From contig CAITIX010000006.1 of the NCBI GenBank assembly GCA_903892565.1, positions 1-64,000 on the forward strand: a stretch of DNA of 64,000 nucleotides, read 5' to 3'. Below, piece by piece: positions 8,515 to 17,009 of the stretch (positions are counted from its first letter, which is position 1; each line of letters opens with the position of its first letter). Origin of the DNA: an uncultured Acidobacteriia bacterium (GTDB taxonomy: Bacteria; Acidobacteriota; Terriglobia; Bryobacterales; Bryobacteraceae). The position numbers and the translations under genes are program-made. Under the pieces are notes generated by a model, which saw only the letters and a program-made list of their open reading frames with translations, was not told the origin of the DNA and did not search any database.

Positions 8515-10223
8515 CTCTCGTGTCGAAAGTGTCTCGCGCCCATTCGGATCGCCGCATGATCTTGCCACCGGCGTCGCGGCGAGGCGAACGCGGCTTTGCG
8601 CTTTTGGTCGTGATGCTGATGGCGGCGGCCATTGCCTTCAGTTTGTATATCCAGATTCCTCGCTACGCGTTCGAGACCATGCGCGAGCGTGAACAACTGC
8701 TGCAGGATCGCGGGAATCAATACAAGCGCGCCATCCAGGTTTACTACGGCGTCAACAAACGCTATCCGGCCCGCTTGGAAGACCTTGAGAAATCGAACGA
8801 CAAGCGTTTCCTGCGCCGGCGCTACAAAGATCCGATGACCGGCAAAGACGAGTGGCGCTTGATCCACACCAACGGGAGCGCCCTCACCGATTCTCTCGTG
8901 CAGAAGCCTCCGGCTCAGAATGCGAACGGAACTCCTGGAGCGGGAATCCTTCCTGGCGGCGGACCCTTGGGTGCGAACAATTTGAACTCGTTTTCGGCCC
9001 TATCCCCAGCATCCAATCCAACCGCTGCTGCCAATGGTGTTCCACAAAATGGTGTTCCGCAGCCAGTTCCCGTGAACCCCGCGGCGCTGCGTCGTCCCAG
9101 CGACCGGAACTCCGGTCTCCCAACGCCGATGCCGACGCCGAATCTGCCACAGGATTCAAACTACAATGCGGGTCTTTTTTCTCCCGGCTACAATCCCAAC
9201 GATCCGAGCACGTGGCCGGCGATCACGCTCGCGCCCACCACTCCGCAGAACGGTGTGTCAGGACAGCCGGGACCATCGGGGCAAATCCTGCAACCGGGGC
9301 AAAGTTTTCAGCAGGGACAGAATGCGCAGCCTGGGCAGCCCATGGGCATCCCAGGATTTGGCGGACAAAACGCAGCGCCCGGGCAGCCCACCACGCAGAT
9401 TACACCGTTGCCCTTTGGTCCCCAAGACCAAGGGGTGCAGACACCATTGCCGTTTGGGCCGCAGGCAACTCCGTTTGGTGATCCCTTCAATGGCTCACCG
9501 CAGCAAGGCAACAATGGTTTGCAACAAGGCAATGGGTTCCCACAACAAGGCACTGGCTTTCCGCAACAAGGGAACGGACTGGTGCAACCGAACCCTGTCC
9601 CACTGCAGGCGCAATCGGGGATTCCCGGCCAGGGTCCGGGGCAAGGCGGTCTCAATCCGCAGCCCACGCAAATCTACAACCCCGGATTCGGATTCGCGGG
9701 TAATCCACTGGCCCCGGATCCGACTCCGCAGCCAATCAACCCCGCAGTGCCCGTGGATATCGGCAATCAGTTGACGAATCCTCGGGCCCAGGTGCCAGTG
9801 CCCGGTGCAGCGCTGCCTGGCGGTGGGCTTCCCGGCGGTGCGAACGCGCAGAATCCGCAAGCAGGACCTGGAATTGCTGGCGTTGCCAGTACGTTTGAAG
9901 GCGTGAGTATCAAAACTTACAACAAACGCACCAAGTACAAAGAGTGGGAATTTGTTTTCGACCCATCCGCAGGTGCGATTCCCGGTCAGCAGCAAAATGC
10001 AGCAGGGCAAGGTCTCGGACAACCTGGACAAGGGCTGGGTCAAACTGGACAAGGCCAAGCGCCGGGTCAGCAGGGTGCAAGCGGCGCCTTTAACCTTGGG
10101 CAAAACCCGTTTGCGCCGAACCAGAATCCGCAAAATCCGAATCAACCAGGATCGATGAACGCCACGCCCGCACCGAATCCTTTTGGGCAGACACCGAATC
10201 CGTTTGGCGCGCCAACCCAATAG
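8511..10223 (+). CDS. GspK-like pseudopilin with long Gln/Pro/Gly/Asn-rich tail
   Basis: 570 aa. The N-terminus carries a type IV prepilin signal: a basic leader ending RRGERG, then FALLVVMLMAAAIAFSLYI. The usual Glu at mature position 5 is Val, as in GspK-type minor pseudopilins. A short globular part follows (to about residue 125: YYGVNKRYPARLEDL, KDPMTGKDEW), resembling GspG/GspH-type domains. From about 130 to 570 the protein is low complexity, rich in P, Q, G and N with PQQG-type repeats, and is interrupted by a short ordered-looking stretch (FEGVSIKTYNKRTKYKEWEF, about 465-485). GTG start overlapping the previous stop; last gene of the operon. Confidence 0.75.
   Translation: MTLVSKVSRAHSDRRMILPPASRRGERGFALLVVMLMAAAIAFSLYIQIPRYAFETMREREQLLQDRGNQYKRAIQVYYGVNKRYPARLEDLEKSNDKRFLRRRYKDPMTGKDEWRLIHTNGSALTDSLVQKPPAQNANGTPGAGILPGGGPLGANNLNSFSALSPASNPTAAANGVPQNGVPQPVPVNPAALRRPSDRNSGLPTPMPTPNLPQDSNYNAGLFSPGYNPNDPSTWPAITLAPTTPQNGVSGQPGPSGQILQPGQSFQQGQNAQPGQPMGIPGFGGQNAAPGQPTTQITPLPFGPQDQGVQTPLPFGPQATPFGDPFNGSPQQGNNGLQQGNGFPQQGTGFPQQGNGLVQPNPVPLQAQSGIPGQGPGQGGLNPQPTQIYNPGFGFAGNPLAPDPTPQPINPAVPVDIGNQLTNPRAQVPVPGAALPGGGLPGGANAQNPQAGPGIAGVASTFEGVSIKTYNKRTKYKEWEFVFDPSAGAIPGQQQNAAGQGLGQPGQGLGQTGQGQAPGQQGASGAFNLGQNPFAPNQNPQNPNQPGSMNATPAPNPFGQTPNPFGAPTQ
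9501..9577 (+). repeat. Imperfect Gln/Gly-coding repeats in the pseudopilin tail
   Basis: Several imperfect units built on CAACAAGGC-type sequence encode QQGNNG, QQGNGF, PQQGTGF and PQQGNG. They are in frame and sit within the low-complexity tail. The pattern suggests expansion by slippage, so tail length may vary between strains. Confidence 0.7.
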
Positions 10224-10239
10224 CGCGCGTTCATAACAC

Positions 10240-11256
10240 TCACACCGCGCGATTGGCGTAGTTGTTTTCGTAATAGCGTTGATACTCGCCGGACTTTACG
10301 CGAGCCACCCACGCGGCGTTTTGCCGATACCAATCAATGGTCGCCTTGAGGCCTTCTTCGAACCGTTGCGAGGCTGCCCATCCGGTTTCTCGCATGACCT
10401 TTTCGCTGGAAAGCGCATAGCGCCGATCATGTCCCGGCCGATCGGTCACCGTCTGCATAAGCGAATATGGCTTGCCCACCGCATCCAGAATCTTGTGGAC
10501 AACGTCAACATTCGGAAGCGAGCGGCTGCCGCCAATGTTGTAGACTTCGCCCTCGCGTCCGCGTTCGATCACGGCGAGGATCGCGCGGCAATGATCGTCC
10601 ACGTAAAGCCAATCGCGGATCTGCATCCCGTCGCCGTAAATGGGCAGCGCCTTGTCTTCGAACGCATTCGAGATCATCAGCGGAATCAGCTTTTCCGGAA
10701 ATTGAAACGGTCCGTAATTGTTCGATGCGCGCGTCACCGTCACGGGCATCTTGTACGTCACGAAGTAGGACAGCGCGAGCAAATCCGACCCGGCCTTCGA
10801 CGCCGAATACGGACTGCTGGCCTTCAATGGATAGTTTTCGTCGGCATCGTGCGGAGCATCAATGCTGCCGTAGACCTCGTCCGTCGAAACATGCAGGAAC
10901 CGCGGAGTTTTGTGCGTGCGCGCGGCTTCGAGCAGCGTAAACGTTCCGCGCAGATTGGTTTCGAATACCGGAGTGGGCGAAAGAATGCTGCGATCCACGT
11001 GCGACTCAGCGGCGAAGTTGACGATCACATCGGGCCGCTCCGCCTCCACCACTTCATTCACCAAATTGGCGTCGCAAATATCGCCCTGCACGAACCGGTA
11101 GCGCGGATCGTTCGCGACGGAAGCCAGATTTTCCAGATTTCCCGCGTAGGTCAGCTTGTCAAAATTGATCAAACGTGTGGCGCTCGTTGCGCCGAGCATC
11201 ATCCGGACGAACGCGCTGCCGATGAACCCGGCGCCGCCGGTTACAAACACTTTCAT
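10240..11256 (-). CDS. rfbB: dTDP-glucose 4,6-dehydratase
   Basis: NAD-dependent extended SDR converting dTDP-glucose to dTDP-4-keto-6-deoxyglucose, a precursor of rhamnose and related sugars. 338 aa from the chosen ATG at 11256; the 69 upstream codons in the track ORF have no homology-like features, and TGGAGFIGS directly follows the chosen start. Also seen: STDEVYGS, the catalytic YSASKAGSD (YxxxK) and RASNNYGPFQFPEKLIP. The rfbC-like epimerase gene lies just upstream on the same strand, separated by 88 bases. The nucleotidyltransferase (rfbA) and reductase (rfbD) are not in the window. Convergent with the pseudopilin gene, 16 bases apart. Confidence 0.96.
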   Translation of the reverse strand: MKVFVTGGAGFIGSAFVRMMLGATSATRLINFDKLTYAGNLENLASVANDPRYRFVQGDICDANLVNEVVEAERPDVIVNFAAESHVDRSILSPTPVFETNLRGTFTLLEAARTHKTPRFLHVSTDEVYGSIDAPHDADENYPLKASSPYSASKAGSDLLALSYFVTYKMPVTVTRASNNYGPFQFPEKLIPLMISNAFEDKALPIYGDGMQIRDWLYVDDHCRAILAVIERGREGEVYNIGGSRSLPNVDVVHKILDAVGKPYSLMQTVTDRPGHDRRYALSSEKVMRETGWAASQRFEEGLKATIDWYRQNAAWVARVKSGEYQRYYENNYANRAV

Positions 11257-11344
11257 GGGCGAAAGAATCCCTTCTCGTGGGCAATAGCCGCTCGCGAGCA
11301 TCGCGAAACAGCGCGCGAGTATCGCAAAACGGGGCTGTAGAAGC

Positions 11345-11905
11345 TCATTTGTGCTGCAGTTCCCAATCGTAGGCGATGGCCGGATCGTTGTACGGAATGC
11401 GCCCCTCATCTTTCGGGTCGTACAGACGGCTGGTGACGTAAACCAGCATGGCCGCGCTCTCACCCACCACTTTGTAGCCGTGTCCCACGCCAGGAGGAAT
11501 CAGAATCTGCCACGGCTTCAGCGCTCCTACGTAGAGCGTGTTCTTCAGTCCGTAGGTCGGCGAATCGGGACGCAAGTCCACCAGCGCGACCTGGAAAACG
11601 CCTTGCGATGGCACCCACAAATCGGTTTGGTGAAGATGAAAGTGGAATGCCTTTATTGCTGCCGGATAGCTCAGTGCCGCCGAAACTTGTGTCGTTTCCG
11701 GAGGAAAATCCGCCGCCAAGCCTTGTCCCAATCGCTGGACTTCCAAAAAGTAGCCGCGGTCATCCGGCCATAGATCAAAGGCTTTAACTCGGACTCCGGA
11801 GATTAAATCCTGTGAGTCGGGTGTGCGAATAATCTTTCCGATACCGGCCTCGCATTCCGGAATCGCAATCTGAACTGCCGAGGGAGTTGTACCGTGCTTA
11901 GTCAC
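11345..11905 (-). CDS. rfbC: dTDP-4-dehydrorhamnose 3,5-epimerase family protein
   Basis: Cupin-fold epimerase of the RmlC family, 186 aa, acting after RfbB in dTDP-rhamnose synthesis. Family features: DDRGYFLEV, VALVDLRPDSPTYG and a cupin-end IPPGVGHGYKV. The active-site strand is unusual: where most RmlC proteins have GLHYQ, this one reads AFHFHLHQTD, which keeps a candidate His but changes its surroundings. It could therefore be a 3-epimerase or a 3,5-epimerase with different specificity. GTG start at 11905. It sits upstream of rfbB in a probable two-gene unit. Confidence 0.85.
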   Translation of the reverse strand: MTKHGTTPSAVQIAIPECEAGIGKIIRTPDSQDLISGVRVKAFDLWPDDRGYFLEVQRLGQGLAADFPPETTQVSAALSYPAAIKAFHFHLHQTDLWVPSQGVFQVALVDLRPDSPTYGLKNTLYVGALKPWQILIPPGVGHGYKVVGESAAMLVYVTSRLYDPKDEGRIPYNDPAIAYDWELQHK

Positions 11906-11992
11906 GCTGAGCCTAGGTTAGCGCGGTTACAGTCTCCGAGGAAATCCCCCGCTTCAAGTTATGCTTGCGGCGCCTGCGCCACATCGCAAGAG

Positions 11993-12427
11993 TCAAACGC
12001 GCCAGTTGTCGGCCCGCCAGTTCTTCACCGACTCCTTGATTGCTTTTCGGTCCAGATTTCCCGCTAGCGTTTTTTCCACCAGCCCGGGGATTTCACTATC
12101 CGACGCAAAACGCAGCGCGATCAGTTGCCCTTCGTTCAATTCGCTGGCGCGAGCGCGTAGCGGTTCGGGCAGCAGTGTTTGCAAGCGCAGGCGTTCTTCC
12201 AGGCGAATCACGCGATCCTGTACTTTCATCGCATACAACCGCACTTTGAACATCAGCACAATCAGCCAGAGCGCCGCGAAGATCCCCAGCGCACTCCACC
12301 ACGTGGGATATTGCACCATGTGGACGATGGACGCCACCAACATCACGAGCGAGCCGACGAAAAGAAAGCCGTGAAAGGCGGGGTCGAATTTCGCGTGGTT
12401 CGCGAGGTTCTGTTCACTTTGTGCCAT
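11993..12427 (-). CDS. DUF6526 family membrane protein
   Basis: 144 aa from the ATG at 12427; the track ORF adds 14 codons that run into the divergent gene's leader. Two close transmembrane helices (about residues 17-38 and 43-63) are followed by a charged cytoplasmic region with RVIRLEERLRL, LSEL-type helices and a C-terminal KNWRADNWRV. The N-terminus QNLANHAKFDPAFH matches what I know of DUF6526 proteins, which are small, conserved and of unknown role. It is divergent from the curA-like gene, with 27 bases between starts. Confidence 0.75.
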   Translation of the reverse strand: MAQSEQNLANHAKFDPAFHGFLFVGSLVMLVASIVHMVQYPTWWSALGIFAALWLIVLMFKVRLYAMKVQDRVIRLEERLRLQTLLPEPLRARASELNEGQLIALRFASDSEIPGLVEKTLAGNLDRKAIKESVKNWRADNWRV

Positions 12428-12454
12428 GGCGTGATAATAGAGTAGTTTCCCGCT

Positions 12455-13453
12455 ATGGTCAATCGTCAATTTGTACTCGCCGCCCGTCCCGAGGGAATGA
12501 TTCGGGAAACCGATTTCCGTATGGTGGAATCCACCGTTCCACCGATTCGCGAGGGAGAGTTCCTCGTGCGGGCTCGGTATCTTTCCGTGGACCCCTACAT
12601 GCGCGGTCGCATGAGCGCCGCTCGCAGCTACGCACCTTCCGTGGAGATTGGTCAGCTAATGACCGGCGGAGGCGTCGCGGAAGTCGTGGAATCGCGCAAC
12701 GCCAAATTTCGCACCGGCGACATCGTCAATTTCCAGATGGGCTGGCAGGAGTATGCGATCTCGAACGGCGAAAACGTGCGCAAGGTCGATCCCTCGCTCG
12801 CTCCGATATCCACGGCGGTGGGGATCTTAGGAATGCCCGGGCTCACGGCGTATTACGGCGTCACGGAAATTTGTGCCGTACAGCCGGGCGAAACCTTTGT
12901 CATCTCTGGAGCAGCCGGAGCCGTGGGATCTGCCGCCGGCCAACTCGCCAGCATTCGCGGCGCTCATGTTGTCGGAATCACGGGCGGGCCCAAGAAAGTC
13001 GACTACATCATCCGCGAGCTGGGCTTTCACGACGCCATCGACTACAAAGCGAACTCCGATATATCGGCCGCGTTGCGCGAGACGTGCCCGCATCGTATCG
13101 ATGCGTACTTTGACAACGTCGGCGGGACTACAACGGACGCCGTCGTCGCCTATCTGAACTTACATGCGCGCGTCGGCATCTGCGGACAAATTTCGCAAGC
13201 GAATGACAGCGCGCCATCGCTCGCACCTCGCATGTACCGGCATTTACTTGTTGCACGCGCGCGCGTGCAGGGCTTTCTCGTCTGGGATTTCACGCGCACG
13301 GAAGAGGCCTTGGTGGAACTTGCGGGTTGGATCGCATCCGGCGATCTCAAGTATCACGAGGACGTCATAGAAGGGTTTGAAAACATGCCGAAGGCCCTGA
13401 TCGGGCTCTTCCTCGGCGAAAACATTGGTAAGCGGGTTGTGCGAGTAGCATAG
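12455..13453 (+). CDS. curA: NADP-dependent medium-chain oxidoreductase (CurA/leukotriene B4 dehydrogenase type)
   Basis: Zinc-independent medium-chain reductase that reduces alpha,beta-unsaturated ketones and aldehydes using NADPH; 332 aa, the usual length. Diagnostic features: LSVDPYMRGRM near residue 47, the nucleotide-binding GAAGAVGSAAGQLA near 152 and a C-terminal catalytic lobe ending LGENIGKRVVRVA. Physiological substrate unknown. The 3' end overlaps the convergent MFS gene by 89 bases, which is long for unrelated genes; both reading frames look intact through the overlap. Confidence 0.9.
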   Translation: MVNRQFVLAARPEGMIRETDFRMVESTVPPIREGEFLVRARYLSVDPYMRGRMSAARSYAPSVEIGQLMTGGGVAEVVESRNAKFRTGDIVNFQMGWQEYAISNGENVRKVDPSLAPISTAVGILGMPGLTAYYGVTEICAVQPGETFVISGAAGAVGSAAGQLASIRGAHVVGITGGPKKVDYIIRELGFHDAIDYKANSDISAALRETCPHRIDAYFDNVGGTTTDAVVAYLNLHARVGICGQISQANDSAPSLAPRMYRHLLVARARVQGFLVWDFTRTEEALVELAGWIASGDLKYHEDVIEGFENMPKALIGLFLGENIGKRVVRVA

Positions 13454-14630
13454 CCGCGCTTACAGCGTAAACGCCACGCACGCCAAGCCATGTCGCGCAG
13501 CTACCCGCAAAGAGCATGGCCGCTGCTTGTGCTGCGGACATCATCGATACGGATACCGAGCTGACGCGTCCCCGCAGCTCCTCCGGCGTAAATTCTTTGA
13601 GTACGGCACTGGCGGCGATCATCGCGCTCGAGGCTCCTAATCCAATCCCCGCGGCACCCACGAATGTCCCCAGCTGTGAGGGATACAGCGCAAGACTCAG
13701 GATGCACGCGCCCACAATTCCCATGCCTGTTGCGATCAGCGTTTGGCGAGAGCAAGAGTTCACGATCTTACCCGCAACCAACGTTCCTGCCAGTGTCCCC
13801 GCTGCCGTCAGCGAGCCAGCGATCGCATAGGAAGCGGCCGTTGCATGCAATACGTCGCGAATGTAAATCGCCACCAGCGATGAATAGCATCCCGCAGCGA
13901 ATGTCCCGCCCGCCATGGCGCATGTGGCGAACGATACTTCGGAGTTTGTCAAAAGAAAGGCGAGCCCGGAACGCATGTCGCGTGCGACGTGGCTCGCTTT
14001 CGGCGCGATTGCTGTGGGCAATACGTGGCACGAGACATTCGTCAACAACGCGGCGGAGACCAAGAAACTCGCGGAATTTCCCCAGTAGCACGCATTTTCG
14101 CCAAAGCGCACGACGAGGGTTCCCGCGACCGCGGGACTCGCGATTCTCGCCACGTGCATCGTCTGCTGCATCAGGACACTGACCGGCAATAGTTCCTCGC
14201 GCTTTATCAATCTTGGAATCACTACCGCCTGCGCGGGAACAAAAAACGCAGAGACGCAACTGATCGCAAAACAAATCGAACACAATCGAATGAAGTCTAG
14301 GTGGGTTGACGTGCCGGCGCCGCTGCGCGTGGACGCCGCAAGCAACAGCACGAGCACTGCTCGTAGGCAGTCGCTCACGATCATGGTTCGCCGCGGATTC
14401 CAACGATCCGCGAACACTCCGGCCACCGGGCCGATCACAATCGCGGGCAACAGCGATGCCAGCCATACGATGCTGACCCCGTGCGCGGATTCTCGCAGGC
14501 GAAATACCAGCGCCGCCTGCACGGAAAACATCGCGAGGTAATCGCCGAAGATGCTGATCCCCTGCGCTATCCACAGGCATCGAAAGCTCGCGTTCTCCAA
14601 CGGTCCAGTCGGCGCGCACAGTCCTTGCAC
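13365..14630 (-). CDS. MFS transporter (EntS-type exporter family)
   Basis: 421 aa, about 12 transmembrane segments. Family features of the enterobactin-exporter-like MFS group: FRCLWIAQGISIFGDYL at the N-terminus, GVFADRWNPRRTMI (the MFS loop 2-3 motif) and FTPEELRGRVSSV in the second half. GTG start at 14630. Such proteins export siderophores, drugs or metabolites; the substrate cannot be told. The last residues lie inside the convergent curA-like coding region and look non-conserved (RRGRARSGPSACF), suggesting the original stop was lost and the protein extended. Confidence 0.85.
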   Translation of the reverse strand: MQGLCAPTGPLENASFRCLWIAQGISIFGDYLAMFSVQAALVFRLRESAHGVSIVWLASLLPAIVIGPVAGVFADRWNPRRTMIVSDCLRAVLVLLLAASTRSGAGTSTHLDFIRLCSICFAISCVSAFFVPAQAVVIPRLIKREELLPVSVLMQQTMHVARIASPAVAGTLVVRFGENACYWGNSASFLVSAALLTNVSCHVLPTAIAPKASHVARDMRSGLAFLLTNSEVSFATCAMAGGTFAAGCYSSLVAIYIRDVLHATAASYAIAGSLTAAGTLAGTLVAGKIVNSCSRQTLIATGMGIVGACILSLALYPSQLGTFVGAAGIGLGASSAMIAASAVLKEFTPEELRGRVSSVSVSMMSAAQAAAMLFAGSCATWLGVRGVYAVSAAMLLAQPAYQCFRRGRARSGPSACFQTLL

Positions 14631-14700
14631 GCTAGCAGCGTAAAGGCTCTGCCTGGTCTGCGGACGTTCCTGAAACCTCTAACTAGCGGACGCGTTAGGA

Positions 14701-15519
14701 CTATTCAGGCGGCGTCTGACTGTGATGGCGCGATTCGCGGCAAATGCCGCGCTTGCTCGATCGAATGAAGTGCGCCAGATGCAGCGTGTGCTCTGTCGGG
14801 ACTTCCGTTTCGATCTTCGTCAGTGCGTCAGCAAGCTTTAAGCCCGAGCGATACAGGATCTTGTACGCGTTCTTCAACGCCTGCATGTCACCGGCAGAAA
14901 ATCCCGCGCGCCGCAGGCCAACGCGATTCAACCCCATTGGCGTCACGTACAGCCCGGCGTACATGAAATACGGAGGCACATCCTTGTTCACGCGCGTTCC
15001 GCCACCGACCATCGCATAACATCCGATCTTCGAAAACTGGTGCGCGGCCACATTGCCCGAGACGAAAGCGTTGTCCGCCACCTCCACATATCCGGCCATG
15101 AGCGAACAACTGGCCAACACCACGCGGTTTCCAATGACGCAATTGTGCGCAATATGGCCCGATGTCATCACGTAGTTGTCATCGCCGATGATGGTGACCG
15201 ATTCGGGCTTCGTGCCGCGTGAAACGGTGAAATGCTCGCGGATAATATTACGGTGGCCGATCCGCAAATAGCTGCGATCGCCCTTGAAGTTCTTGTCCAG
15301 TGGATCACTGCCAAGGACCGTGCCTGCCGAAATTTCGTTGCCGTCTCCGAGCGTGGTCCAGCGTTTCACCCAAACATAAGGCTCCAGCTTCGTCGCCGCG
15401 CCGACGACCACGTCCTGTTCGACAATCGTGAAATCGCCAATCACAGAGCCTGGGCCGATCACCGCATCGGGATGAATGCGCGCAGTGGGAGCAATTTGTG
15501 CGGAAGGGTCAATGGGCAT
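14701..15519 (-). CDS. lpxA: Acyl-ACP--UDP-N-acetylglucosamine O-acyltransferase (LpxA)
   Basis: First enzyme of lipid A biosynthesis, a left-handed beta-helix acyltransferase in the cytoplasm, 272 aa. Hexapeptide repeats fill residues 1-190 (e.g. IHPDAVIGPGSVIGDFTIV). Diagnostic LpxA stretches: DKNFKGDRSYLRIG, IIREHFTVSRGT, the catalytic His region SGHIAHNCVIG, and the C-terminal helical domain (NRVGLRRAGFS...). It is the only lipid A gene here, outside the usual lpxD-fabZ-lpxA-lpxB cluster. The upstream oxidase subunit III gene ends 10 bases before its ATG, so co-transcription is likely. Confidence 0.93.
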   Translation of the reverse strand: MPIDPSAQIAPTARIHPDAVIGPGSVIGDFTIVEQDVVVGAATKLEPYVWVKRWTTLGDGNEISAGTVLGSDPLDKNFKGDRSYLRIGHRNIIREHFTVSRGTKPESVTIIGDDNYVMTSGHIAHNCVIGNRVVLASCSLMAGYVEVADNAFVSGNVAAHQFSKIGCYAMVGGGTRVNKDVPPYFMYAGLYVTPMGLNRVGLRRAGFSAGDMQALKNAYKILYRSGLKLADALTKIETEVPTEHTLHLAHFIRSSKRGICRESRHHSQTPPE

Positions 15520-15529
15520 ACGTTCTTGT

Positions 15530-16141
15530 TCAGGATATCGCCAGTAGTACGCCGAACAGAATCAGCCACAGAACGGTAAGGAAATGCCAGTAGTAGGCGA
15601 CCACATCCACCAACTCGCGGCTGCGGTTGGGCCGCAGCACGACGTAAAACAGCGCGACCATTCCTCCCAGCAAATGGGCCGCGTGCAAGCCCGTGAATAG
15701 ATAGAAGAACGATCCATGAGGGTTCTCCATCATGTAAGCGCCCTGATCGATGAGACGCTTCCACGCCGTCAACTGGCTTGCGACAAACGCTGCGCCGATC
15801 GTTCCGGTCAACAGCAGCATGCGGGATGCGATCCGCCATTCTCCGGCACCGTAGAACCGCCGCGCGAGCTCAAAGGTGATGCTGCTCACGACGATCAAGC
15901 CTGTACTCAACCAAAGAACGTTTGGAAATACCACGGAATCCCAGTAAGGTGGTGTTTGCGAACGCCAGATGAACGCGGCGACGAGTGCGGCAAAGAAAGC
16001 GAAAATCGAAAGGCAAAGCGTCAGCAGTAAGATGGTGTACGTTCCAGGCGGCGACTTCGTTGGATCTTCCAACGAGAACGGCAACACCACGACCTGGTCC
16101 GTCTTCTCGGCACGTTGGCTGACGATTCTACGCATCCGCAA
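15530..16141 (-). CDS. Haem-copper oxidase subunit III
   Basis: Membrane subunit of a cytochrome c or quinol oxidase, 203 aa with five predicted transmembrane helices, the short form of subunit III. Conserved features: the helix containing FEL (the buried Glu of the family), GLHAAHLLGG and a final helix starting YYWHFLTVLWLILFG. No subunit I, II, IV or assembly gene is nearby; it is wedged between an SDR and lpxA. It may serve an oxidase encoded elsewhere. It starts at ATG 16141, with an in-frame ATG two codons later. Confidence 0.9.
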   Translation of the reverse strand: MRMRRIVSQRAEKTDQVVVLPFSLEDPTKSPPGTYTILLLTLCLSIFAFFAALVAAFIWRSQTPPYWDSVVFPNVLWLSTGLIVVSSITFELARRFYGAGEWRIASRMLLLTGTIGAAFVASQLTAWKRLIDQGAYMMENPHGSFFYLFTGLHAAHLLGGMVALFYVVLRPNRSRELVDVVAYYWHFLTVLWLILFGVLLAIS

Positions 16142-16175
16142 CCACTATTCTACGCCCGCGACGCGTAGCCCGCCC

Positions 16176-17009
16176 TCACGTTTTCGCCGCGAAAGACCGG
16201 GCCCGCTCGCGTCTTTTTCGCGCATAGTGGATCGATATCGAGCGCATCAACGGTCCGGGAGTCATCCGAATGAATCGCGTGATCCAGCGATAGCGCCAAT
16301 CCGGAATCACAATGAGCGAGTTGCGATCGAAGCCACGCAGCGACTCCGCCACCACGAACTCCGCACGCAGCCAAAACGATTTCGGAATGGCCCGGCGATC
16401 CATTTTTAAGACATCGTGGAACTCTGAGTATGTGAAACCCGGGCACAAAGCCTGCACGCGCACCGCTGATCCAGCGGCAGCCAACTCCATCGATAGTCCT
16501 TTCATGAAGCTGTTGATCCACGCCTTCGTGGCGCAGTAGCTCACGTTAAACGGGGCCTGTTCGAATGCTGCGACCGACGAAACGCTAATAATTCCTCGAC
16601 CTGTGGAAGTCGATTCGCCTTGCCGCGTGAACGTTCGGAGCGCCGCATGCGTCAGATCGAGCGTCGCCAGAATATGCAGGCGATGCATCTGTTCTTGCGA
16701 TGCCAGATCGGCATCTGAAAAAGCGCCCTGCGTCCCGAAGCCTGCATTATTCACCAACAACGCGAGGTTGTCCGCCGCGAGAATGCGCGCGGTGGCACGT
16801 TCCCGGTCGGCATCCGTTGCCAGGTCCGCAACCAGGATCTCCGAGCGCGCGTTGCACGACTGCGCCAACTCGTCTGCGAGAGCCTGCAGGCGATCTTGCC
16901 TGCGCGCGATCAGCAGGAGATCGAAGCCCCGTGCTGCAAGCTGGCGCGCAAATTCTGCACCGATGCCGCTCGAAGCGCCGGTGATCGCCGCCAGAGCTCG
17001 ATTATTCAT
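16176..17009 (-). CDS. Short-chain dehydrogenase/reductase
   Basis: Classical SDR using NAD(P)H, 277 aa. Cofactor motif TGASSGIGAEFARQL at the N-terminus, NNAGFG in the middle, catalytic Ser in ISVSSVAAF and YxxxK as YCATK. The ATG at 17009 is preferred over the track start because it has a GGAGG ribosome-binding site 6 bases upstream and leaves the glycine motif at the usual position. It overlaps the upstream BrkB-type gene by 8 bases, pointing to translational coupling. The substrate is unknown; the C-terminal tail resembles membrane-associated SDRs. Confidence 0.88.
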   Translation of the reverse strand: MNNRALAAITGASSGIGAEFARQLAARGFDLLLIARRQDRLQALADELAQSCNARSEILVADLATDADRERATARILAADNLALLVNNAGFGTQGAFSDADLASQEQMHRLHILATLDLTHAALRTFTRQGESTSTGRGIISVSSVAAFEQAPFNVSYCATKAWINSFMKGLSMELAAAGSAVRVQALCPGFTYSEFHDVLKMDRRAIPKSFWLRAEFVVAESLRGFDRNSLIVIPDWRYRWITRFIRMTPGPLMRSISIHYARKRRERARSFAAKT

